This document shows, one piece after another, positions 17,600 through 26,787 of a stretch of 64,000 bases of DNA. The translations under genes and the position numbers were made by a program. Every line of letters begins with the position of its first letter. Position 1 is the first letter of the stretch. The notes beneath the pieces were generated by a model. The model was given only the letters and a program-made list of their open reading frames with translations. It made no database searches and was not told where the DNA came from. The stretch is from Variovorax sp. UMC13 (GTDB lineage: Bacteria > Pseudomonadota > Gammaproteobacteria > Burkholderiales > Burkholderiaceae_C): positions 1 to 64,000 of the forward strand of contig NZ_LZZW01000001.1 in NCBI RefSeq assembly GCF_014170375.1, read 5' to 3'.

Positions 17600-17860
17600 A
17601 TGGAAGCTCATGGGCAAAGGCCCATGCAGAAGACTCTCTACACACGCGAGTACCAGCAGCTGCTCAAGCTGCTACGGGAAAAGCGCACCTTTGCCAAGGT
17701 TAGCCAGGCAGAACTCGCGTTGCGTCTTCACTGGACGCAGGCCGAAGTTAGCAAGTGCGAGACCGGCGTACGGCGGCTAGACGTGATTGAGCTCAAGTTG
17801 TGGCTCGATGCGCTAGGTACAAGCCTTGTAGACTTCGTGGGAGAACTCCAAGACGCTTGA
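17600..17860 (+). CDS. XRE-family helix-turn-helix regulator
   Basis: 86 residues (or 78 from the ATG at 17624, MQKTLYTREYQQ). The HTH is VSQAELALRLHWTQAEVSKCETGVRRLD, given here as two parts: scaffold helix SQAELALRLHW and recognition helix TQAEVSKCETG. Such small single-domain proteins repress their own promoters or act as antitoxins. The near-palindrome immediately upstream is the likely site. Both starts lack a strong ribosome site. Confidence 0.8.
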   Translation: MEAHGQRPMQKTLYTREYQQLLKLLREKRTFAKVSQAELALRLHWTQAEVSKCETGVRRLDVIELKLWLDALGTSLVDFVGELQDA

Positions 17861-17923
17861 CTCTCTTACAGGGAGTGAAGGTGCGCAGGACCTGCCGCTG
17901 TAGCGACTACTTAGAAAGGTCTT

Positions 17924-18124
17924 ATGAAAGAAGCAAAGTCCGATCCGGACGACCAGAATCGCTACGCTCTCAGCCCGCCACCCAAGTTCGGCGATATGCG
18001 GTTAGTAAAGCTTCCAGCACACATTCCTAACGGGGGAGACTGGTCGACACGGGCGGTAGCTGTGACGAACGAGATGTCGGTGAACGAAGAATTTCGGAAG
18101 GCCGTGGCCAAGTTTCTGACCTAG
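17924..18124 (+). CDS. small hypothetical protein
   Basis: 66-residue hydrophilic protein (MKEAKSDPDDQNRYALSPPP ...) with ribosome site GAAAGG before the ATG. No family recognised and no membrane segment. It lies 63 bp after the XRE gene and may share its transcript. Confidence 0.5.
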   Translation: MKEAKSDPDDQNRYALSPPPKFGDMRLVKLPAHIPNGGDWSTRAVAVTNEMSVNEEFRKAVAKFLT

Positions 18125-18268
18125 CAAGGTACTAGTTCATCTAGTTCGAACGCGCATTGGTGCCCTCATCGAGCTAGTTGCGCACCTTGTCTCGTAGGCT
18201 TCAATCCCTGAGGCTCAGCTTTACTAGGCGCCACCCGGAGCGCAAAAGGACTCCCGCCGTCAACGACG

Positions 18269-21200
18269 CTACCGAAAATCCCGGCTCCGAACCTTCAGGC
18301 CCTCCAGGAGGTTGGTGTGGTCGCGCAGCTTCAGCGCCACCAGCGAGTGCACGCCCTTCTCCGATTGCCACGTGCCTTGCACGGTGAGCAGCTGCGAGCC
18401 GCGCAGCGCGGCCCGCTGCTCCTCCGCCACGCTGGGCCAGACAATGATGTTCACGGTCCCGGTCTCGTCCTCCAGCGTGGCGAAGATCACGCCGCTGGCG
18501 GTGCTCGGTTGCTGGCGGTGCGTCACGATGCCGCTCGCGCGCACTGTCTGCCCGTTCTTCGCCCGCTGGCGCAGCGCTTCGGCTGTCCAGATCCGGTGCA
18601 CGTTCAGCTTGTCCCGGATGAGCGCGAGCGGATGCCGGCGCAGGGTCAACCCCATGGACGCATAGTCGTCGGCGACCCCGGCGCCCTCCTCCGGCTCTGC
18701 GAACGTCACAGGATCCTCAAAGGTCCGAGCCTCTCGAAGCATTTCGGTCGGCCGGGTGTCGATGCCTGCGGCTTCCCAGACCGCTTCCGCCCGATGGCCT
18801 GCCAGCGTGGCCAGCGCGTCCGCGGCCGCCAGGCAGCGCAAGTCGTGCGCGTCCAGTTGGGCCCGCATGGCCATGTCCTCCACGCTCTGGAAAGGCGCGG
18901 CCGCGCGGGCCGCGATGAGGCGCTGCGCGGCCGCCTCGCGCATGCCCGAGACGAGCGACATTCCCAGCCGGACGGCGCGCAGCCGTTCCTCGAATGTCGT
19001 GTCCCACCGCGGCGATGCCGCGGCCGACTGTGCCGGCTCCTCGAGGGCGCTCAGCCAGTCGCTCACCATCACGTCGACCGGCCGCACCACCACGCCGTGC
19101 TCTCGCGCGTCGCGCACCAGCTGCGCCGGCGCGTAGAAGCCCATGGGCTGGCTGTTGAGCAAGCCCGCGAGCAGAGCGTCCGGATGGTGGCGCTTCAGCC
19201 AGCACGACACGTAGACCAGCAGGGCGAAGCTGGCGGCGTGGCTCTCCGGAAAACCGTAGCTGCCGAAGCCCTCGACCTGCTTGGCGATCCGGTCGGCAAA
19301 CTCCGACTCGTAGCCCTTGGCCAGCATGCGGCTGATCAGCTTCGCCTGGTGCTCGGCCAGGCCTCCGCGTTTGCGCCAGGCGCCCATCGCCCGCCGCAGC
19401 TGGTCCGCTTCGCCGGCGGTGAAGTCGGCCGCCAGCATCGCGATCTGCATTACCTGCTCTTGGAACAGCGGCACGCCCAGCGTGCGTTCGGTGGCCGTCT
19501 TGATGTCCTCGCTCGGGTATTCCACGGCTTCCTCGCCGGCGCGCCGGCGCAGGTACGGATGCACCATGCCGCCCTGGATGGGCCCAGGGCGCACGATCGC
19601 GACCTGCACCACCAGGTCGTAGAAGCGCTCAGGCTGCAGGCGCGGCAGCATCGTCATCTGCGCACGACTCTCGATTTGGAACACGCCAACGGTGTCAGCC
19701 TTCCGGATCATGGCGTAGGTGACGGCGCATTCGGCCGGCACGTCCTGCATGCGCATCGGCGTGCCGCGCTTCTGCGCGATGAAGTCCAGCCCGCGGTGGA
19801 TTGCAGTCAGCATGCCGAGAGCGAGCACGTCGACCTTGATCAGGCCCAGCGCGTCCAGGTCGTCCTTGTCCCACTGAATCACCGTGCGGTCGTCCATCGC
19901 AGCGTTCTCCACCGGCACGAGCCGGCTGAGCTTGTCTCGCGCGATCACGAAGCCACCGGTGTGTTGGCTCAGGTGGCGAGGAAAACCCCGGATCGCGTTG
20001 GCGATCGTGAGCCACCGGCGGACCTTCTGGTCGGCGGGATCGAGGCCACTTTCGACTAGGCAGGCATCGCAGATCCACTGGCCTTCGATCCCGTAGGCCG
20101 TGCTCGAGAGGCGGTCCACCACCTCGAGCGGGAAACCCAGCGCCTTGCCCACGTCACGCAGGGCGGATTTGGTCCGGTACGACGTCACAACGCCCGTGAG
20201 CGCTGCACGGTGCCGCCCGTACTTGTTGTAGATGTACTGCATGACCTCTTCGCGCCGCTGATGCTCGAAGTCGATGTCGATGTCGGGCGGCTCGCGCCGC
20301 TCCACGCTGATGAAGCGCTCGAACAGCACGTTCATGCGCGCGGGATCCACCTCGGTCACGTAGAGGCAGTAGCAGACGGCCGAGTTGGCCGCCGACCCTC
20401 GACCCTGGCACAGGATGCCCACCGACCGCGCGAAGCGCACGATGTCCTCGACGGTGAGGAAATACGCCTCGTAGCTCAGCAGCGCAATCGTCTTGAGCTC
20501 GTGTTCGACCTGAGCGCGCACCTTGTCTGGGATGCCCGCAGGAAAGCGCGTCGACGCGCCCTCGTAGGTCAGCTTTCGCAGATGCGACGCCGGCGTCTCG
20601 CCCGCCGGCACGATCTCCTGCGGGTACTCGTAGCGCAGCTCCTCGAGCGAGAAGGTGCAGCGCGCAGCGACTGCAACCGTCTCGCGCAACCAGGCCTCAG
20701 GAAACTCCTCGGCCAGCATCGCGCGCCCTCGAAGGTAGCTCTGCGCGTTGGGCAGAAGGCCGAATCCGGCCGTGGCCACCGTGCATCCCAGGCGCACGGC
20801 TGTGAGGGTGTCTTGTATCGGCTTCGCGCCGCGCGTGTGCATGAGCGGGCTGCAACTCGCAACGATTCGCAAGCCCGACCGAGCTGCAGCCTCCTCGATC
20901 ACGTAGAGGTAGTGGTCCTCGTTCAAATCCAGCGTACGCGGCGCAAGCAGCCAGGCACGGTCGGGAAACCAGGTGCGTGCCCACATGGCCTGCGCAAACA
21001 GCGCTTCCACAGTGATCTCGCGGTCAGGCAGCAGCAGCACCAGACAGCCCTTCATTCCGGCCAGGTGGACCGCCTTCGTGGTCTTTCCCTCCACGTCGGC
21101 GACGTGCGCGACGTAGCTGCCCTTCGCCGCTCGCCGGCGCGCCAACGTGATCAGCTCACACAGGTTCCCGTAGCCCTCGCGGTCCTGGGCCAGCAGCACG

Positions 21201-21463
21201 ACGCGCGCGAACGGCGTGCCGGCGGCCGTGCTCAGCAGCATCTCGCTGCCGACGATGAAGTGCAGGCCGCACTCGCGCGCCTCCAGATGGGCGCGAACGA
21301 CGCCCGACACCGAGCACTCATCGGTCAGGGCGAGGGCCGAATACATCTTCGCCGCGGCCCGTTCTACGAGATCTTCCGGCTGTGAGGCGCCGACGAGGAA
21401 CGTGAAGTTCGATCGGCAGTAGAGCTCCGCGAAGGGTGGCGGCTCCGGTAGAATACTGTTCAT
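18269..21463 (-). CDS. dnaE2: error-prone DNA polymerase III alpha subunit DnaE2 (ImuC)
   Basis: 1064-residue mutagenic polymerase. Domains in order: PHP domain (AELYCRSNFTFLVGASQPED from about residue 8), the catalytic palm with PDIDIDFEHQRREEVMQYIY near 393, finger and helix-hairpin regions, and an OB fold near the C-terminus (VRASGIVTHRQQPSTASGVI). Length and ending are normal, so it looks intact. DnaE2 normally works with ImuA and ImuB in SOS mutagenesis; neither gene is adjacent. The chosen ATG lies inside a LexA-box-like palindrome, implying strong SOS repression. A chromosomal ImuB partner is inferred. Confidence 0.94.
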   Translation of the reverse strand: MNSILPEPPPFAELYCRSNFTFLVGASQPEDLVERAAAKMYSALALTDECSVSGVVRAHLEARECGLHFIVGSEMLLSTAAGTPFARVVLLAQDREGYGNLCELITLARRRAAKGSYVAHVADVEGKTTKAVHLAGMKGCLVLLLPDREITVEALFAQAMWARTWFPDRAWLLAPRTLDLNEDHYLYVIEEAAARSGLRIVASCSPLMHTRGAKPIQDTLTAVRLGCTVATAGFGLLPNAQSYLRGRAMLAEEFPEAWLRETVAVAARCTFSLEELRYEYPQEIVPAGETPASHLRKLTYEGASTRFPAGIPDKVRAQVEHELKTIALLSYEAYFLTVEDIVRFARSVGILCQGRGSAANSAVCYCLYVTEVDPARMNVLFERFISVERREPPDIDIDFEHQRREEVMQYIYNKYGRHRAALTGVVTSYRTKSALRDVGKALGFPLEVVDRLSSTAYGIEGQWICDACLVESGLDPADQKVRRWLTIANAIRGFPRHLSQHTGGFVIARDKLSRLVPVENAAMDDRTVIQWDKDDLDALGLIKVDVLALGMLTAIHRGLDFIAQKRGTPMRMQDVPAECAVTYAMIRKADTVGVFQIESRAQMTMLPRLQPERFYDLVVQVAIVRPGPIQGGMVHPYLRRRAGEEAVEYPSEDIKTATERTLGVPLFQEQVMQIAMLAADFTAGEADQLRRAMGAWRKRGGLAEHQAKLISRMLAKGYESEFADRIAKQVEGFGSYGFPESHAASFALLVYVSCWLKRHHPDALLAGLLNSQPMGFYAPAQLVRDAREHGVVVRPVDVMVSDWLSALEEPAQSAAASPRWDTTFEERLRAVRLGMSLVSGMREAAAQRLIAARAAAPFQSVEDMAMRAQLDAHDLRCLAAADALATLAGHRAEAVWEAAGIDTRPTEMLREARTFEDPVTFAEPEEGAGVADDYASMGLTLRRHPLALIRDKLNVHRIWTAEALRQRAKNGQTVRASGIVTHRQQPSTASGVIFATLEDETGTVNIIVWPSVAEEQRAALRGSQLLTVQGTWQSEKGVHSLVALKLRDHTNLLEGLKVRSRDFR

Positions 21464-21471
21464 CCATACAG
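21456..21471. promoter_or_regulatory. LexA (SOS) box overlapping the dnaE2 start
   Basis: CTGT-N8-ACAG with extended symmetrical flanks (AATA / TATT), matching the LexA site CTGT-N8-ACAG. The start codon lies in the spacer, so LexA would occlude the 5' end of the gene. Confidence 0.8.
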
Positions 21472-21998
21472 TATTCGTCACCCCAACTGCCGGCCGCAAG
21501 CAGCGTTACACCTTCGTTTGATCGAGGGGATCTGTCGGGTCGGCGCGCCTCTAAACTGGTGAGTCGATCGAGACTCAGGAGACCTGATCATGCTCATCGC
21601 CTACCTCGAAACCGCTGCCTTCGCCAACGCAACCATCCTTTGAATAAACATCGCTTGGTTCATAGGAGTCACTTTGCGCGCACGCAAGGGCATCTGCAAT
21701 AGGCTTCACGTCATCCCAGCGCCGAGGCGGCAGCGGCTGTTAGAAGGCTAGTTGATTGCGACGCGAGCTCGAACGGTGCGACTGGCGCGAATTCGGTGTG
21801 ACGATGTGCGGCAGAATCCGGCCAGAAGCACTCAGTGGCCAGGGACCGCTTCGCGGACATGTAGCCGGCGGCTGGACGAGGAGCGAGGATTAGCCTTCCC
21901 TCGTTACGCTGTAGATCGACGTAAGCCGGTCAGCGAGCTTTCTAAGCAGCAACAGATTCGAAACGTTTGCTGCTGTCTGCTTGCGCAGAGTTCACGCG
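21464..21998. other. gene-free stretch between dnaE2 and cadR
   Basis: No convincing gene. Short frames without recognisable products occur on both strands. Probable boundary between the backbone or accessory block and the metal island; no repeat or transposase scar was recognised. Confidence 0.4.
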
Positions 21999-22442
21999 TC
22001 AATGCGCCCCATGAACATGTTTTCGAACTGAGTTTGCAGTTGAAACACCAACCTCAGTCGAAAGCTCCTTCAGGATCCCGCAGCAGGCTGCCGCGTTCGA
22101 CTCTGCACATTGAGCTCGCAGTATCTTCAACTGCTTCTCGAGCAGTTTCAATTCCCGAATGCGCTCGGCTACATGACCGACGTGGGCATCGAGCAACACG
22201 TTGACCCCCTCGCAGTTGGCCTGGGGTGTTTCCTTGAAGCGAAGGAGCGAGCGGATTTCTCCCAGGGCCATGTCGAGCGAACGGCAGTGGCGGATGAATG
22301 TGAGGCACTCAATGTGCTCTTCACCATAGCTCCGGTAGTTGTTTTCCGAGCGTAGCGGCGAGGGCAGCAGTGACTCCCGTTCGTAAAAGCGGATGTTTTC
22401 AACACTGGTGCCGGTGGCCTTCGCAAGTTCTCCGATCCTCAT
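21999..22442 (-). CDS. cadR: Cd(II)/Pb(II)-responsive MerR-family regulator CadR
   Basis: 147-residue MerR-type activator/repressor of the divergent cadA. N-terminal winged helix (MRIGELAKATGTSVENIRFY), long dimerisation helix, and the CadR/PbrR metal-binding pattern: Cys in the PQANCEGVN loop near residue 76 and a C-terminal AACCGILKEL segment with paired Cys. It ends His-rich (KHVHGAH), as CadR proteins do. The 54-bp divergent interval carries a MerR-type elongated promoter. Metal choice between Cd, Pb and Zn is inferred from family. Confidence 0.9.
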   Translation of the reverse strand: MRIGELAKATGTSVENIRFYERESLLPSPLRSENNYRSYGEEHIECLTFIRHCRSLDMALGEIRSLLRFKETPQANCEGVNVLLDAHVGHVAERIRELKLLEKQLKILRAQCAESNAAACCGILKELSTEVGVSTANSVRKHVHGAH

Positions 22443-22459
22443 CCGACCTCCAAAAATGC

Positions 22460-22490
22460 TTGACTCTATACCCGCTTCAGGGTTTCCAAT
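22460..22490 (+). promoter_or_regulatory. MerR-type cadA promoter and CadR operator
   Basis: TTGACT (-35, 22460-22465) and TCCAAT (-10-like, 22485-22490) are separated by 19 bp, the long spacer typical of MerR activation. The spacer contains the dyad ACTCTATA-N5-TTCAGGGT (22463-22483). The -10 element ends 7 nt before the cadA ATG. Confidence 0.65.
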
Positions 22491-22496
22491 TCCCCC

Positions 22497-24836
22497 ATGC
22501 CCAAATTCCCGCCTGCGTCCCCTGTTTCCTCCGCCGAAGATTGCTGTGGGGCGAAGTCGTGCTCCGCGGCTCCCATCCCCTTGCGCCCTTCGTCTGTGTC
22601 TTCCGTCTTAAAGGACGCCCCGGAGCAACTCGCAAGCGGCGGTAACCACGCCTCAGACGCGTGCTGCGCTCCAGCGATCGAGGCTGCACCAGCGGCAGCG
22701 TCAATTCCAGCCGGTGCGAGCGTCTTTAGCATTCCCGCCATGGACTGTGCCGTGGAGGAAAGCGACATCCGAAGAGCACTGGACAAGGTCGACGGTATTC
22801 GGAGCGTGAACTTTCAGCTAGGCGCACGCACCCTGGCGATCCAGGCCCCAGACGAAGTCGTCGCAGCCGCTGTCGAGGCTATCCGCAAGGCCGGATACGA
22901 GCCCACCCCCGTCAAGGTCGGTCCGGAGGACGAAGCTGAGCATGATGACCATGATCACAATCATGGGGCTGGCGTGACGCGCCTGGCCGCAGCTCTGGTT
23001 CTTGCCATCGGCGCGGAGGCCTTCCATTTTTTCTCAAGCGATACGCCCGCATTGAGGTACGCCGGCTTGGTTGTCGCCGTGGTTGCCATCTGGCTGTCCG
23101 GTGTTGAGACCTATACAAAGGGCATGAAGGCGCTCGTTCGCGGCCGTCTGAACATCAATGCGTTGATGAGCGTAGCTGTCACGGGCGCATTTTTCATCGG
23201 CCAATGGCCCGAGGCAGCGATGGTGATGGCTTTGTATGCCATCGCTGAACTGATCGAGGCCCGTGCTGCGGACCGTGCTCGGAATGCCATCAAGGGCCTG
23301 ATAGCGCTGGCGCCCGAGGAGGCGGATGTTCTCCAGCCCGACAAGACCTGGAAGTCCGTTGCCTCAAGGAGTGTCCCGCTGGAAGCGGTCGTCCGGATCC
23401 GGCCTGGTGAGCGGGTGCCACTCGATGGCATCGTCACCGAAGGGCGCAGCGCAGTGAATCAAGCGCCTGTGACTGGAGAGAGCTTGCCGGTCGACCGAAC
23501 TGTTGGTGATCCGGTGTATGCAGGAACGATCAATGAGACGGCCGAGCTCCAGTTTCGGGTGACAGCCGCCGCCTCCGACACCACCTTGGCCCGGATCATC
23601 CATGCGGTCGAGGAGGCGCAAGGCACACGCGCGCCGACGCAGCGTTTTGTCGACCGCTTTGCGGCCATCTACACGCCTGCCGTTTTCGCCATCGCCGTTG
23701 CCGTCGCGGTGGCAAGCCCCCTCCTGTTCGACGTTGCGTGGCTGGACGCGATCTACAAGGCGTTGGTCCTGCTCGTTGTGGCATGCCCTTGTGCGCTCGT
23801 CATTTCTACGCCTGTCACGGTGGTCAGCGCTTTGGCGTCCGCCGCTCGTCGAGGCATTCTCATCAAGGGGGGAACATACCTTGAAGAGGCGCGAAATCTC
23901 AAGGCTTTGGCCCTGGACAAGACAGGCACCGTCACGGAAGGAAAGCCCAAGCTCGTGGAATGGCGGTCACTGCGAGGTGCGAACGACCAGGAGTCGATCG
24001 GACGCATCGGAATGAGCTTGGCCGAGCGATCCGATCACCCGGTGTCTAAGGCGATTGCCCAGGGCCTGGCGCTGCCACTGAGCGAGGTTTCGTCGTTCAC
24101 GGCACTGCCTGGGCGCGGTACGGAAGGGATGGTTGAAGGTCGCAAGTACGTCCTGGGCAACATTCGCCTCATTCAAGAACGAGGCATGGAAACCCCAGAG
24201 CTGGAGGCGGAGTTGAGGGCCCATGAGGAGCAGGGCCGCACGGTCACGCTGATGGCGGACGACGAAGGGCTACTGGCCATCTTCGCAGTGGCCGATACGA
24301 TCAAGGAGTCTTCGAAGCAGGCGGTCGCAGAATTGAAGGCCTTGGGCGTGGCGTCGATCATGCTCACCGGTGACAACGAGGCAACCGCCAAGACGATCGC
24401 CGCTCAAGCTGGCATCGATCAGGTGCTCGGCAACCTGCTTCCCGATGCCAAGCTGGAACAGATTCAAAGTCTTAAGACACGCTACGGCATGACCGGCATG
24501 ACCGGCGACGGGATCAACGACGCCCCGGCGCTCGCCCAAGCTGACATCGGGTTCGCCATGGGTGGCATGGGCACCGACATCGCCATGGAAGCCGCTGACG
24601 TGGTCGTGATGAACGATGATCTGCGCCGTATTCCGGAAACCATCCGGCTCTCTCGCAAGACGCACACCGTGCTGATGCAGAACATCTCTCTTGCCTTGGG
24701 CATCAAGGCGGTGTTCATGGTGCTCGCCATTTTTGGCATGGCCACCATGTGGATGGCCGTCTTTGCCGACATGGGCGCCACTCTGCTGGTTGTGGCAAAC
24801 GGTCTGCGACTGATGAAGGTGAAACTCGATGCCTGA
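22497..24836 (+). CDS. cadA: Zn/Cd/Pb-translocating P1B-type ATPase CadA
   Basis: 779-residue metal-exporting P-type ATPase. Cys-rich N-terminus (EDCCGAKSCSA), one metal-binding domain with the divalent-metal signature MDCAVEE near residue 82, and a His/Asp-rich linker (DDHDHNHG) near 150. Transmembrane segments include CPC near 428; the phosphorylation motif DKTGT is near 474 and GDGINDAP near 669. CadR, divergent, is its regulator. The ATG has no ribosome site and lies about 7 nt after the -10 element, so the mRNA may be leaderless. It likely cooperates with the Czc pump downstream. Confidence 0.95.
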   Translation: MPKFPPASPVSSAEDCCGAKSCSAAPIPLRPSSVSSVLKDAPEQLASGGNHASDACCAPAIEAAPAAASIPAGASVFSIPAMDCAVEESDIRRALDKVDGIRSVNFQLGARTLAIQAPDEVVAAAVEAIRKAGYEPTPVKVGPEDEAEHDDHDHNHGAGVTRLAAALVLAIGAEAFHFFSSDTPALRYAGLVVAVVAIWLSGVETYTKGMKALVRGRLNINALMSVAVTGAFFIGQWPEAAMVMALYAIAELIEARAADRARNAIKGLIALAPEEADVLQPDKTWKSVASRSVPLEAVVRIRPGERVPLDGIVTEGRSAVNQAPVTGESLPVDRTVGDPVYAGTINETAELQFRVTAAASDTTLARIIHAVEEAQGTRAPTQRFVDRFAAIYTPAVFAIAVAVAVASPLLFDVAWLDAIYKALVLLVVACPCALVISTPVTVVSALASAARRGILIKGGTYLEEARNLKALALDKTGTVTEGKPKLVEWRSLRGANDQESIGRIGMSLAERSDHPVSKAIAQGLALPLSEVSSFTALPGRGTEGMVEGRKYVLGNIRLIQERGMETPELEAELRAHEEQGRTVTLMADDEGLLAIFAVADTIKESSKQAVAELKALGVASIMLTGDNEATAKTIAAQAGIDQVLGNLLPDAKLEQIQSLKTRYGMTGMTGDGINDAPALAQADIGFAMGGMGTDIAMEAADVVVMNDDLRRIPETIRLSRKTHTVLMQNISLALGIKAVFMVLAIFGMATMWMAVFADMGATLLVVANGLRLMKVKLDA

Positions 24837-24855
24837 TCGGACACTGCCGCTCTCA

Positions 24856-24873
24856 CATTACAGATCTGTAACC
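24856..24873 (+). promoter_or_regulatory. metal-stress box A (CATTAC-AGATCT-GTAACC)
   Basis: Copy of the GATTAC-N6-GTAATC operator found at six places in the window; inner 14 bp is a perfect palindrome. TACGAT begins 32 nt past the box (24905-24910), a candidate -10 element for czcI and probably czcCBA. Confidence 0.6.
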
Positions 24874-25021
24874 TTGCCGTAGGACAGGACGCATTTTGGC
24901 CACCTACGATTCGTGGGTTGCCATCCGGCCCTTGGTCAGCGTGATTTCCAGCAACGGTTTCAGTGGTCTTCACCCCGCTTTAGTCGACGAGTCGTCGAAA
25001 AATTGTCTTAGAGTTCATTAA

Positions 25022-25390
25022 ATGGCTCGCTGGTTGCTCATCGCCCTGTTGTTCCTGTTGCCCGCTCAGTTTTCCGCTGCAGCAGCAGCAGGATATTGCG
25101 CGCACGAGGCGATGCCGGCGTCGTTTCATCTTGGTCACCACGTCCATCAGCACACCTCTGAAGGGGACGAATCGGCCGCAACAACGCATGCCGATGCTCC
25201 GGATGAAGCCAGTAGCGCGAACCATGGCGACTGCAGCGGGTGTCACACCAATATGGCGCAGCTCGGCACAACGGCCGAGCCCGTTGTTCAACGCGTTTTC
25301 AAGCGCGCGTTCCTCTCAGTCCCTGTAGCGCTCTTCAGCTCACAAGTGGAACAGGACATCGATCGGCCCAAATGGTCGCGCACCGGTTAA
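25022..25390 (+). CDS. czcI: CzcI-like secreted His/Cys-rich protein
   Basis: 122-residue exported protein. A signal peptide (MARWLLIALLFLLPAQFSAA) is followed by GYCAHE, a His-rich run HLGHHVHQH and a CSGCH motif. These match the CzcI family found directly before czcC in Cupriavidus-type clusters, where it affects czc expression. The C-terminal segment ends in the short Arg/Pro stretch seen in relatives. It is the first gene after box A and lies 89 bp before czcC. Confidence 0.75.
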   Translation: MARWLLIALLFLLPAQFSAAAAAGYCAHEAMPASFHLGHHVHQHTSEGDESAATTHADAPDEASSANHGDCSGCHTNMAQLGTTAEPVVQRVFKRAFLSVPVALFSSQVEQDIDRPKWSRTG

Positions 25391-25479
25391 CCCCGGTGCG
25401 TCTGTCACTTTCAGAGCCAAATCCCATACTCTGACGGCCGCGCCGGATTCCTTGTCTCGTCCCATGACTGGAGAATTCG

Positions 25480-26778
25480 ATGTGCAGGTTTATCGTGCCG
25501 ATCGCGCTGTCGATCACGGCATTCGCAAGCGGAGCGCTTGCTCAAGGTAGTTGGGGCGCCCCGCCGCCTGTCGCTGAACAGGCAAGAACAACGGCAAGTG
25601 CCAGCGCTGTTCCTTTGACTTTGTCGGCAGCCCTTCAACTCGCGTTGGACAACAATCCCGAGCTTTCATCGGCTCGTCGAGAAGTCGAGGCGACGGAGGG
25701 GGCGCGCGTGCAAGCCGGCGCATTTCCGAACCCGACCATGGACGTCGAGGTGGAAGACCTTCGTCGTCAAACTCGCACAACGACCGTGCTGTTCAGCCAG
25801 CCGTTGGAGATCGGGGGGAAGCGGGGTGCCCGCATAGAAGCCGCGGAGCGGGCCATTGACATTGCGCGTGCCCAACTCGATGCGAAGCATGCTGACTTAC
25901 GCGCGAACGTCACCGCGGCATTTTTCGCGACCGCGATTTCTCAGGAGCGCGTCCGCCTCGCAGAAGCATCGCTAGAACTTGCAAGGACGGGCAGCAGTGC
26001 CGCCGGCAAGAGAGTGACGGCCGGCAAGGTGTCACCGGTCGAGGAAACCCGAGCCAAGGTCGCCGAGGCGAACGTCAGGCTCGAGCTCGTTCAGGCCCGA
26101 GGCGAACTTCAGACCAACCTTCAGCTTTTGCGCGCCCTGACGACACGTCAGGTCGGCATCGATGCGGTCAACGGCGACGTGCTTGCGCTCCCGAACCCAA
26201 GCCCACAAGAGTTGCTGGAAGCCCGCATCGTGAATGCGCCATCGCTGCGACAAGCCCGCCTGGAAGTTCGACGGTTTGGGGCCTTGTCGGAACTGGAGAG
26301 GGCCAAACGCGTTCCCGACATCACGGTCACTGCCGGCGGAATGCGGGACCAGGAAGCGGGTCGCAACCAGGCTGTCATCGGGATCTCGGTCCCCCTGCCG
26401 ATCTTCGACACGAACAGAGGAAACATCACGGAAGCCTTGCGTCGTCAGGACAAGGCTGAGGACGACGCACTTGCTTTGGAACTGCGTCTTCGAGCCGATG
26501 TGGGTGCAGCGCGGCAGCGGCTTCTGACCGCATCTGCAGAGGTGGACACACTTCAGAAAGAAATACTCCCCGGCGCGCAAAGTGCGTTCGATGCCGCTAC
26601 CAAGGGCTTCGAACTCGGCAAATTCAGCTACCTCGATGCGCTCGACGCACAGCGCACCCTTCTGCAAGCCCGCTCGCAGTACCTGCGGTCGCTTGCCGAA
26701 GCCCACAAGTCCGTGACGGACCTCGATCGCCTCCTTGGCGCCCCTGTTGCCCAAGGCGCCACCGCCTCTACCCCGTAA
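25480..26778 (+). CDS. czcC: outer-membrane efflux protein CzcC (TolC family)
   Basis: 432-residue outer-membrane channel of the CzcCBA pump. Signal peptide to about residue 21 (ALAQGS), then two TolC-type repeats (LALDNNPELSSARREVEATEGARV; LRRQDKAEDDALALELRLRADVGAAR, each shown within 20-residue parts: LDNNPELSSARREVEATEGA and LRADVGAARQRLLTASAEVD). Ribosome site GGAGAA precedes ATG 25480. It opens the operon czcC-czcB-czcA with 9- and 15-bp gaps, as in known Co/Zn/Cd systems. Confidence 0.92.
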   Translation: MCRFIVPIALSITAFASGALAQGSWGAPPPVAEQARTTASASAVPLTLSAALQLALDNNPELSSARREVEATEGARVQAGAFPNPTMDVEVEDLRRQTRTTTVLFSQPLEIGGKRGARIEAAERAIDIARAQLDAKHADLRANVTAAFFATAISQERVRLAEASLELARTGSSAAGKRVTAGKVSPVEETRAKVAEANVRLELVQARGELQTNLQLLRALTTRQVGIDAVNGDVLALPNPSPQELLEARIVNAPSLRQARLEVRRFGALSELERAKRVPDITVTAGGMRDQEAGRNQAVIGISVPLPIFDTNRGNITEALRRQDKAEDDALALELRLRADVGAARQRLLTASAEVDTLQKEILPGAQSAFDAATKGFELGKFSYLDALDAQRTLLQARSQYLRSLAEAHKSVTDLDRLLGAPVAQGATASTP

Positions 26779-26787
26779 GGATCAACC

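Noticed and set aside
18317..20059. A 580-codon frame antisense to dnaE2, and a 391-codon one at 20210-21385
   Set aside because: Shadow frames of a GC-rich gene: His/Arg/Gln-rich products without recognisable domains, opposite a clearly coding polymerase.
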